In this document: one piece after another, positions 1-6,996 of the stretch
Layout: every line of letters starts with the position of its first letter
Position numbering within the stretch: position 1 is the stretch's first letter
Assembly (NCBI RefSeq): GCF_001623075.1
Contig: NZ_LMCF01000065.1
Span: 43,546 to 107,545 of the forward strand
DNA: 64,000 nt
Origin: Pseudovibrio sp. Ad37
GTDB taxonomy: Bacteria > Pseudomonadota > Alphaproteobacteria > Rhizobiales > Stappiaceae
Direction: 5' to 3'
Notes under the pieces: generated by a model
The model's database searches: none
Told to the model about the DNA's origin: nothing
Seen by the model: the letters and a program-made list of their open reading frames with translations, nothing else
Translations under genes and position numbers: made by a program

Positions 1-507
1 ATAGAAATTATGCGCTCGCTGCCAGAACTCCCGCTCTGGATGGCTCTGTCTGCAGCCTTGCCGATAACATGGTCGCCGGTCTGGATTTACTTTGGCCTGA
101 CCGTCATTCTGGGTCTGCTGGACTGGCCGGGTTTGGCGCGTGCCGTCAGATCAAAATTGCTCTCGCTGCGAGAAGAAGAATATGCCAAGGCCGCGGCGCT
201 CATGGGTGCAAGCCCTAGTCGCATTATTGTTAAACACCTGCTCCCCGGTTTTACAAGCCATCTGGTCGCTTCCGCAACTCTTTCCGTACCAGCGATGATA
301 CTTGGTGAAACGGCACTTTCTTTCTTGAATCTTGGACTGAGGAGGCCTGCTGTCTCATGGGGTGTTCTTCTCAATGAAGCTCAGAATATTTCTGTCGTTA
401 CCATTTATCCGTGGTTGATGGCGCCGGTTATTCCGATCATCATTGTCGTGCTTGCCTTCAACTTCATGGGCGACGGGCTGCGCGATGCAGCTGATCCGTA
501 TAAGTAG
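1..507 (+). CDS. ABC transporter permease, DppC/YejE-like, C-terminal part (5' end outside window)
   Basis: Inner-membrane permease of a peptide-type ABC importer. The reading frame is open from base 1, ahead of the first ATG at position 10, and the N-terminal half expected of a roughly 300-residue family member is missing, so the gene starts upstream of the window. The visible part has hydrophobic segments around IYFGLTVILGL and PVIPIIIVVLAFNF, the EAA coupling loop (EYAKAAALMGASPSRI, which contacts the ATPase) and the family-typical ending FNFMGDGLRDAADP. The substrate cannot be told from this fragment. A methyltransferase gene follows 16 bp later on the same strand. Confidence 0.9.
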   Translation: MEIMRSLPELPLWMALSAALPITWSPVWIYFGLTVILGLLDWPGLARAVRSKLLSLREEEYAKAAALMGASPSRIIVKHLLPGFTSHLVASATLSVPAMILGETALSFLNLGLRRPAVSWGVLLNEAQNISVVTIYPWLMAPVIPIIIVVLAFNFMGDGLRDAADPYK

Positions 508-523
508 CTGGAGCCTCAATATA

Positions 524-1108
524 ATGGAAGATCTCTCAGGTGATTGGGATCGCCAGTACGAAGCAGGTCGCTGGCATTTTCTTAATGATATCAAAGAGGC
601 TGCGCGCTACGGAATTCTCTCCGCATGGCTAGGGCAGACTGGAACCACGCGGGCAGTACTTGATGTAGGCTGTGGTGAAGCAATTCTGTATCACTATCTC
701 AAGTCATCAGGCCTGCAACGATACTGTGGTGTAGACCTCTCAGAAATTGCTCTAGGCAATGCTAACGTCGCCGAGGAATGTGTCCAGCTTGTGCAGTCAG
801 ATCTTGAAAGTTTCAACGCCAAGTCGGAGGATACATTTTCAGCAATTGTCTTCAATGAAGTGCTCTATTTTTGCGAGGAACCAGAGTTGCAGCTCAACCG
901 TTACGCAAAATTTCTTGATGACGATGGCGTTATCGCAATTTCCATGTACACACCTGCACGAGAAAAATCGGGAGCAAACAGATCTATCCAGAAGGTTTGG
1001 GGTGAAACAGACAAATCTAACCACTGGAAGGTACTCGATGATCTGGAGCTGAAGTCATATTCAAAGAATGTTGGTTGGAAACTCCGGCTCGTCAGACCTG
1101 CCCGGTAG
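524..1108 (+). CDS. class I SAM-dependent methyltransferase
   Basis: Predicted 194-residue methyltransferase. The glycine-rich SAM-binding motif I, DVGCGEA, lies near residue 47, followed by an acidic residue at the end of strand 2 (YCGVDLS) and a post-motif segment FNEVLYF. The ATG at 524 is chosen because the frame upstream overlaps the permease gene and lacks family similarity, while this start gives the usual short N-terminus before motif I. It lies 16 bp after the permease stop and is probably co-transcribed with it. Its 3' end overlaps the convergent deacetylase gene by 17 bp. The substrate is unknown; a small molecule or glycan is possible given the neighbouring glycosyltransferases. 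Confidence 0.8.
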   Translation: MEDLSGDWDRQYEAGRWHFLNDIKEAARYGILSAWLGQTGTTRAVLDVGCGEAILYHYLKSSGLQRYCGVDLSEIALGNANVAEECVQLVQSDLESFNAKSEDTFSAIVFNEVLYFCEEPELQLNRYAKFLDDDGVIAISMYTPAREKSGANRSIQKVWGETDKSNHWKVLDDLELKSYSKNVGWKLRLVRPAR

Positions 1109-1943
1109 CCAAAGTAAAATCGCGTTTTGCTTCATCCAGAAGGTCTTGAGAACTAAGCCACTTAACTGCAGGGTGAGCAGAGGTGAGCTTGAAAAATACC
1201 TCCAAAAATTCGGAGCATCCTTCACCATGGTCAAGGTGATGTGTCAGTAATCCAATCGGCTCACTTGTATTGGTTCGCCGTCGGCAAAGCTGCAGGTCTA
1301 GCCGTCTACGAGCTGCATCCCAACCGATAAAGCGCTTATTTTTCTTCCATTTAATGATGTCGATATGGCTTTGGAGACGTGGAAGGCGAAAATGATTGAT
1401 CCAGGTGAATGCGGATAATCCGTAGTCTCCCTGTTGCTTGAGAAGTTGCACTGCGCGCGGTGCAATCCGGTTCCACGGAGGCACAAATAAAGGCACAAAG
1501 TCCTTTCCAAATAAACTTTGTAGGATCACCCGACCTTCTGCTAATTCTTTTGCCATCTCTTTTGATGTTCGTCGCCACCCAAACTCACTGGCCTTCTCGC
1601 CGTACGATTTCATCTGATAATTCTTATGTTGCCAACCATGATGAACGATATGAACCTCTTGTGCCGTGACAAGACGTTGGGCGAGCGCTTCTGTCGCAAA
1701 TTTTGGAATAACTGCAAGCGAAAGCGGAATGCCGAACCGGCCAGAGAACGCAAGTAGCTCTTCAAGTGCAGGTGTTGGCGAAACAGCATCATCATCCCGC
1801 CACCAGAACTTAACAGTAAGGCCGCGCTCTTCGAACCAATTGAAGTGCTGGTTGAGGTGCTGTTCAAACGCCCCTTGGTCGTTGCCGACAAAATATCCAG
1901 CCTCCGGAACGGGTTCAATGACAGGGGCAGAACTAGAGATCAC
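1092..1943 (-). CDS. polysaccharide deacetylase-like (NodB fold) protein
   Basis: Predicted 283-residue protein resembling the carbohydrate esterase 4/NodB fold. Seen in the sequence are an aspartate cluster in WWRDDDAV (motif 1 type), HHGWQHKN (the H-x3-H metal-binding motif 2) and PPWNR (motif 3 type). The family removes acetyl groups from N-acetylated sugars in polysaccharides using a divalent metal. The start is placed at GTG 1943, inside the last codons of the upstream glycosyltransferase (11-bp overlap, consistent with translational coupling); a longer frame exists but would run deep inside that gene. It is the last gene of a five-gene glycosyltransferase operon and may trim or modify the glycan built by the others. 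Activity is inferred, not certain. Confidence 0.75.
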   Translation of the reverse strand: MISSSAPVIEPVPEAGYFVGNDQGAFEQHLNQHFNWFEERGLTVKFWWRDDDAVSPTPALEELLAFSGRFGIPLSLAVIPKFATEALAQRLVTAQEVHIVHHGWQHKNYQMKSYGEKASEFGWRRTSKEMAKELAEGRVILQSLFGKDFVPLFVPPWNRIAPRAVQLLKQQGDYGLSAFTWINHFRLPRLQSHIDIIKWKKNKRFIGWDAARRRLDLQLCRRRTNTSEPIGLLTHHLDHGEGCSEFLEVFFKLTSAHPAVKWLSSQDLLDEAKRDFTLATGQV

Positions 1944-3135
1944 GAGAAACGTTCCTTTCCCAGATAATTCCGAGCGCGTGATCCATCGGCGTTTCCATGC
2001 CAAGATCTGCGGCAAGCACTTGAGCTGAAATCTCCGCTCCATTGAGCGCCACGTGTAAGTCTGGTGCTGGAAGGGAGAGTGCTTTTTGTGCTGCTTGTGC
2101 AAGCGTATTAGCGCTGAGTACTTTTTCGGGAACTGCCACTGCTCGATGATGTTTCATAAGGCTGAGTGCGCGTTGAGTTTGCTCAGTTTCAGCTTCTTGC
2201 GCAAAAGGAACCAGAACGGATGGAATGCCTGCACGCAGTATATCGACAACTGTGTTGTAACCAGCTTGAGAAATAGAAAGTTTGGCGTTCTTCAAAAGCG
2301 CGGGGAAGTCTTTGCGAGCCCGCTCAATAATGAGCTGTGATGAGGAGTGTTTGGAAAGCTGTCGGAATTCAGCGTCGGGAACGTCCTGTCCAACGAGCAC
2401 GCGCCACCGGTGACTGATGTTGGGCGACATATGGTTGGGAGCAGAAAGCGCGGCCCGCAACAAAGCAGAGCCGACAGCCCCACCTCCACAAGAAACGATA
2501 ATCTCGTCCACCCCGTCAGTTGACGTTGCAGATGTTGTACGGTCGTCACTGATGTAACCCGTGTAGCGGATATGTGAGTTCACCTTGTTTGAGAATGGAA
2601 AACTCTCGTCAAACGTAATGAGTTGCGGGTCTGAATGGACAAGGATCCGATTATAAAAGGCAGAGGCTTGTGAGGCCATCCATTCTTCTTTCCATAACTC
2701 GTCCTTGCGCACCAGAATATCACGCACGGAGCAAACGACCCACGGTGGGGAGAGCTTGCTGCCGGCACATTCAAGAAGACGCGTCATCTCAGCTGCAAAC
2801 ATTCTGCGCCCAAAGGGGTAAGTTTCCGTGATCAGCAAGTCAAAATGCTCAGAGGAAAAGGCAGAAAGCGTTGCTGTGATGCGCTTCTCCCACCACGCCT
2901 CATCAATCGGGACGTTATGTTCATCCAGCAGAACATCAAATTTTGCGCTGGCAGCACGCACAGCAGGCAACCGGACAACAGATAGCCCATCGCAGTTCAA
3001 CGTGTCAGGAATACGGTTCCCAGTTGCAAGGGTCACTGCAATGCCTTGACGAACCAACGCCTTGGCAAGCGCCACCGCCCGGACGATATGGCCCGAGCCA
3101 AGCAAGTGCTGAACATGAATGAAGGCTTTCATCAT
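1933..3135 (-). CDS. GT-B glycosyltransferase, MurG-like
   Basis: Predicted 400-residue cytoplasmic glycosyltransferase of the GT-B fold. The N-terminal HLLGSGHIVRAVALAKAL corresponds to the glycine-rich acceptor-side loop of MurG-like and COG4671-like enzymes. The C-terminal half has a typical donor-binding segment (ISQAGYNTVVDILRAGIPSV followed by PFAQEAETEQ). The start ATG at 3135 overlaps the stop of the preceding glycosyltransferase by 4 bp (ATGA), a coupled arrangement. It is one of two such MurG-like enzymes in this operon (the other is at 5503-6744). Sugar donor and acceptor are unknown. Confidence 0.82.
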   Translation of the reverse strand: MMKAFIHVQHLLGSGHIVRAVALAKALVRQGIAVTLATGNRIPDTLNCDGLSVVRLPAVRAASAKFDVLLDEHNVPIDEAWWEKRITATLSAFSSEHFDLLITETYPFGRRMFAAEMTRLLECAGSKLSPPWVVCSVRDILVRKDELWKEEWMASQASAFYNRILVHSDPQLITFDESFPFSNKVNSHIRYTGYISDDRTTSATSTDGVDEIIVSCGGGAVGSALLRAALSAPNHMSPNISHRWRVLVGQDVPDAEFRQLSKHSSSQLIIERARKDFPALLKNAKLSISQAGYNTVVDILRAGIPSVLVPFAQEAETEQTQRALSLMKHHRAVAVPEKVLSANTLAQAAQKALSLPAPDLHVALNGAEISAQVLAADLGMETPMDHALGIIWERNVSRDL

Positions 3136-4262
3136 CGGCCTCCGTGAACTCTCCGCTTAAACTGGTGATGTTCAAGAGCAGCATTGAGCACCTTGTCCAG
3201 CCCTCTCGCCCCAGCTTCAAGACTATGGTTTTTGTGAATGTTTTCTATAGCTGCGAGCCCCATATTCTCCCGCTTGTGTGTGTTTTTTATGAGAGACATC
3301 AGATTCTGAGCCAAAGCAGAGGCGTCACCTTCATCTGAAAGCAAACCACTGGTACCTTCCTCCACGATGTCTGGAACACCAAACACCCGCCCACCAACCA
3401 CGGGCAAACCACAGGATTGAGCCTCCAGAAACACAAAGCCAAAGGCTTCACGAATGGCAGGCCAAACAAAAATGTCGTGAGATCGATAGAGACGCGGCAT
3501 TTCCTGCCAGGGAATAAGCCCGACAAACTCGGTGCGATACCGATCAAACAGCGGTTCAATTTCGCCTCGTGCCGGTCCGTCTCCGGCAATGGTCAGTCGC
3601 CATGGCAGATCAGCAATTTGCTTGAGAGCAGCAGCAAGCACCATGTACGAAAACTGCTTGTCTCCTTCACGCATCATGCCTGCGCAAAGCAGTCGGATTT
3701 TTCCATCAGCCGAGCCTTTGGTGACACTGTGACTAACTTCAAATTTTGCCGTCTCCAAAAACGGAGGCAAAACCGTCAGAACGTCTTCATTCAAGACTTC
3801 CTTCAGGCATTGAGCATCAGATTTCGTCAGAGCGACGACTTGGCTGGCCTGAGCAAGAGCTGCGTCCGCTGCATTAAACCCGAGAGCCCAATTGCCTGCC
3901 TGTCGTTTGGGCGCACGGCTGGCTTCCACGACCACATAAGGAATGTTGAACTTGGCGCAAAGGTAGGGCCCAATCCAGTCAGGTGCCTTGTGATAGAGAT
4001 GATACGTGAGAAACACATCAGGCACTGCACTGTGTTCAATCCAACGCTCTGCGATAGCTTTTGCCTCTGTAAGCGCCAGCTCTTTCACGTCGCGTGTCAC
4101 GTCCTCACCACCCTCAGCGCGCCAGCTGCGAAAAGTGGAGGCAATCTCAACCTCGTGCCCCGCCAAATGCAATGCTCGTACGATCAATCGCCCCATGGTT
4201 CGGTCTCCCGAAGGCACAGGGTGGTCAATAGGCTTCATGGGCGCTGTAAAGGCGACTTTCAT
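3132..4262 (-). CDS. glycosyltransferase family 4 protein
   Basis: Predicted 376-residue retaining GT4 glycosyltransferase with two Rossmann-like domains. The C-terminal donor site shows the E-x7-E motif in EAFGFVFLEAQSCGLPVVGG. The N-terminus MKVAFTAPMKPIDHPVPSGD has the usual beta-strand followed by a glycine loop. The stop overlaps the start of the next gene and the start abuts the previous gene's stop (1-bp overlap at 4262), so all five genes probably form one operon. It likely adds one sugar of an extracellular or lipid-linked glycan; donor and acceptor cannot be inferred. Confidence 0.85.
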   Translation of the reverse strand: MKVAFTAPMKPIDHPVPSGDRTMGRLIVRALHLAGHEVEIASTFRSWRAEGGEDVTRDVKELALTEAKAIAERWIEHSAVPDVFLTYHLYHKAPDWIGPYLCAKFNIPYVVVEASRAPKRQAGNWALGFNAADAALAQASQVVALTKSDAQCLKEVLNEDVLTVLPPFLETAKFEVSHSVTKGSADGKIRLLCAGMMREGDKQFSYMVLAAALKQIADLPWRLTIAGDGPARGEIEPLFDRYRTEFVGLIPWQEMPRLYRSHDIFVWPAIREAFGFVFLEAQSCGLPVVGGRVFGVPDIVEEGTSGLLSDEGDASALAQNLMSLIKNTHKRENMGLAAIENIHKNHSLEAGARGLDKVLNAALEHHQFKRRVHGGR

Positions 4263-5503
4263 CAGCAGGGCTCCAAACTTCTCGAGAATTTCTCCTCCAG
4301 AAAATCCAAACCGGGCGAGGCACTGAACCGGCGATGAACGCTTTCAAACGCATTGGTTCCAATGCGCTCTCGCTCAGAAGGGTGTGTGATCAGAAGCTGC
4401 AGTGCCTCTGATAAGGCTGAGATGTCTTCAGCAGGGCAGAGCAGGCCAGTTTCATTACTTTCAATGATTTCAGGAAGAGCGGATACCTCTGTTGAAACAC
4501 ACGGCAACGCCATAGCTTGTGCTTCCATCACCACGTTCGGTAGACCGTCCCGGTCACCTGACTTTGAGACACGGCAGGCAAGAGCGAAAATATCAGCGTT
4601 TTCCATCTCTTCCAACACATGTTTCCTCGGTTGGGCTCCCAGCCACGATATACGGTCATCCAGACCAAGTTGCACACCCAGGTCCTTGAGTGAACATGAC
4701 AGCTCACCTCCACCAATGTGGGTGAAGTGCCAGTTCAGGTCCTTTGGGAGGTTGCTGAAAGCGCGCAGCAAGTTGTCATAACCCTTCTTGTCTACCAGTC
4801 GCCCGACGGAGATAATCCGAACGTCGTCTGCTCCTGTTCCATCCCGTAACGTGGCAGGACGGGGAGCCTCAGGAAATCCGCAAAAATCGAGACCATGATA
4901 AACAAGACTGATTTTGTTAGGTTCCTTGCAAAGTGAACGCAGATAAACAAGGTTTGCTTTGGTACAGGTCACTCCCCAGGCAGCATCAGTAAGTTTTGTC
5001 TCAAGCTCCCATCGCTCCGTGGTCCATATGTCTTTGGCATGGGCGGAAAACGACCAGTGACGACCAGAAAGCAAAGCTGCATAGCGTGCAACAGTGCAAG
5101 GACTGTGGAGGTAGTGCGTGTGTATCCAGATCACATCCTCAGGCAACTCATGAGCCATCACACAAGCTTGCCCCCATCGACGGAAGCGTTCAGCATTTTT
5201 CTTGTGTTTCAGATCGTTCTCAAAGCATGCTCTGGCAGTTGCGTATGTTGGTTGTTTTTTCGCCCATGCCATAGCTTTCTGGACACGAGGAGGATCATCC
5301 CTGAGATACTCGGTAAGGTAAAGCACATCGGAAGTGATCTTTTCGTGTACGTCATGCACATAGGGATCATAGGGGTGACGCAGCGCAACGATGAGCTGAC
5401 CTATCCCACGCTCCTGTAGGCCATAAATCTCTTGGGCAATAAAGGTCTCAGAAAGACGCGGATACCCTTTCACAACCACAGCAATGCGTCCAGCTTCCAT
5501 CAC
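4262..5503 (-). CDS. glycosyltransferase family 4 protein (exopolysaccharide type)
   Basis: Predicted 413-residue GT4 enzyme. The N-terminus VVKGYPRLSETFIAQEIYGL is characteristic of exopolysaccharide and colanic-acid type glycosyltransferases (consensus YPxxSETF). The C-terminal donor-binding motif is DGLPNVVMEAQAMALPCVS, and a VGRLVDKKGYDNLL segment marks the start of the second Rossmann domain. It begins at the last base of the upstream glycosyltransferase gene's stop and ends at the first base of the next gene. This is the best hint that the operon makes a surface or secreted polysaccharide. Confidence 0.87.
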   Translation of the reverse strand: MMEAGRIAVVVKGYPRLSETFIAQEIYGLQERGIGQLIVALRHPYDPYVHDVHEKITSDVLYLTEYLRDDPPRVQKAMAWAKKQPTYATARACFENDLKHKKNAERFRRWGQACVMAHELPEDVIWIHTHYLHSPCTVARYAALLSGRHWSFSAHAKDIWTTERWELETKLTDAAWGVTCTKANLVYLRSLCKEPNKISLVYHGLDFCGFPEAPRPATLRDGTGADDVRIISVGRLVDKKGYDNLLRAFSNLPKDLNWHFTHIGGGELSCSLKDLGVQLGLDDRISWLGAQPRKHVLEEMENADIFALACRVSKSGDRDGLPNVVMEAQAMALPCVSTEVSALPEIIESNETGLLCPAEDISALSEALQLLITHPSERERIGTNAFESVHRRFSASPGLDFLEEKFSRSLEPC

Positions 5504-6744
5504 TACCCCGCATTATATGTCAGTTTGACATCGTCTCGTGGACCAAGACGTTGTGATAAATGCTGTTCACGCATGCCAAGAATTTCGGCAGTCCGCAGAT
5601 TGATAATATCCAAACCGCCCAGATAGTTTTCTGAATGAGCATGAGACGGCGGCGCAATAAATGGTAGGTTTGCCAATGCTTTCACCATTAATTCAACACT
5701 TGGATATGAGTCAATCGGAAGCATCTGCGCAAGACCCAGTCGCTGGGCTTGCTCTGCTCGAATAGCCTGCTCTCTGCGTGGCACCACACGTGGAACCAGA
5801 AGGGCTGGATTATCAAAGGAGAGGATCTCGCAGAACGTGTTGTATCCCCCCATGCCGATCACTGCAGTCGCATTGGCCATGTAGGGCTCAATTTCGGGGG
5901 TAAATCGAAGGATCTCAACATCGCGCAAATGAGATGCACGCGTTGTAAACGCTTCCACATCTGCCTTGCTCATGAAGGGGCCAAGGACAATGAGAGCAGG
6001 GAACAAGGGGCGCAAACGTGCCTCATAGGCCCGTATGACCCAATCGACAAGCTCAACACCGTCACCGCCGCCACCTGGGGTCACCAACACATAGGGGGCT
6101 CCATCAAAGGGTGCTGTGAAATCCTGAGCTGAACTTGGCATTGACCGGCGCAGGTAGCCAGTAAAGAGCGTCTTTTCCATCACCGACTGGTCAAAGCCAA
6201 GCCCATTCAATGGATTGTTCATCACTGAGGGGCCGTAAACCCAGATCTCATCATAAAGGTCATTAAGGGCAGGGTAGGCGCGTTTGCGAAGCCACTCCTC
6301 CTTCAGAACGTGCGGGTCATCCATCACGTCACGAAGACCCAGCACCAACCGTGTTTTTTGCCCTTTGAGGTACTGAAGCGAAGGCAAAACTTCACCGCGC
6401 AACCCAAGCGGCTCCTTATCGACGATGAAGATGTCAGGCTTAAACACCTTGGCTGTGTGTTCAATGATCGAAGATCGGATGGCGATCGTCTCGTTGATAT
6501 CAAGCTGTAAGGAGAGCGAAGTATATTCACCACTGCGCAGTTTGATCACGCCCGGAATGCGGACAAAATCGACCCGGGAACGAAACTCGAAACTACCGAT
6601 GATGGGAGATCCGGAAAGGATGAGAACGGACATTTCCTGGAAGGAGCCAACCAAAGATTGTGCGATTGTGCGGCATCGCCGCAGATGGCCCAATCCAAAG
6701 GTGTCATGGCTATAAATCAGAATTTTTGGCGTCATTACCGTCAT
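5503..6744 (-). CDS. GT-B glycosyltransferase, COG4671-like
   Basis: Predicted 413-residue glycosyltransferase, first gene of the minus-strand glycan operon. The N-terminal KILIYSHDTFGLGHLRRC is typical of the predicted glycosyltransferase group COG4671, related to MurG. The C-terminal donor site reads VIGMGGYNTFCEILSF, then NPALLVPRVVPRREQAIRAE. The ATG at 6744 is preferred over an upstream in-frame start at 6813, because the extra residues are basic and unlike the family and the chosen start places the first beta-strand at the N-terminus. It is divergent from the ABC exporter gene at 6997. Donor and acceptor are unknown. Confidence 0.82.
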   Translation of the reverse strand: MTVMTPKILIYSHDTFGLGHLRRCRTIAQSLVGSFQEMSVLILSGSPIIGSFEFRSRVDFVRIPGVIKLRSGEYTSLSLQLDINETIAIRSSIIEHTAKVFKPDIFIVDKEPLGLRGEVLPSLQYLKGQKTRLVLGLRDVMDDPHVLKEEWLRKRAYPALNDLYDEIWVYGPSVMNNPLNGLGFDQSVMEKTLFTGYLRRSMPSSAQDFTAPFDGAPYVLVTPGGGGDGVELVDWVIRAYEARLRPLFPALIVLGPFMSKADVEAFTTRASHLRDVEILRFTPEIEPYMANATAVIGMGGYNTFCEILSFDNPALLVPRVVPRREQAIRAEQAQRLGLAQMLPIDSYPSVELMVKALANLPFIAPPSHAHSENYLGGLDIINLRTAEILGMREQHLSQRLGPRDDVKLTYNAG

Positions 6745-6996
6745 GCGCTTCTTATTCCATCTTCTGCGCATAAACCTCAGCATCAGATCAGTTTGGCGGA
6801 GGAGGGTCGCCAATCAACGGTCAAACCTGCTTTGTCGCGTTTAAACGCGAAAGCAATACCCCATAAATCCAAGGTATCTGGCGGGTTTATGCCGTTTTTT
6901 AAGATCTTGAAGCGTAAAGTTCCCTTGCGTCAGTTAGAGCGTAAATCGCATCGCCTCAGTTTGGGTTAGCCTGATCTGAGCTTAATCGGAGTGGAC
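6745..6996. promoter_or_regulatory. divergent promoter region between glycan operon and ABC/cyclic-nucleotide operon
   Basis: A 252-bp gap between two divergent gene sets, so promoters in both directions are expected here. It contains a perfect 16-bp palindrome (see 6835-6850). No convincing sigma-70 boxes were fixed by eye. Confidence 0.55.
6835..6850. promoter_or_regulatory. perfect 16-bp palindrome, candidate operator
   Basis: TCGCGTTTAAACGCGA reads the same on both strands and lies about 90 bp from the minus-strand glycosyltransferase start and 146 bp from the ABC exporter start. Its place between two divergent operons suggests a binding site for a dimeric regulator acting on both. The regulator is unknown; the cyclic-nucleotide-binding protein downstream has no DNA-binding domain. 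Confidence 0.45.

Noticed and set aside
3417..4337. 306-codon plus-strand frame across two glycosyltransferase genes
   Set aside because: Covers the opposite strand of two overlapping glycosyltransferase genes whose motifs are clear.
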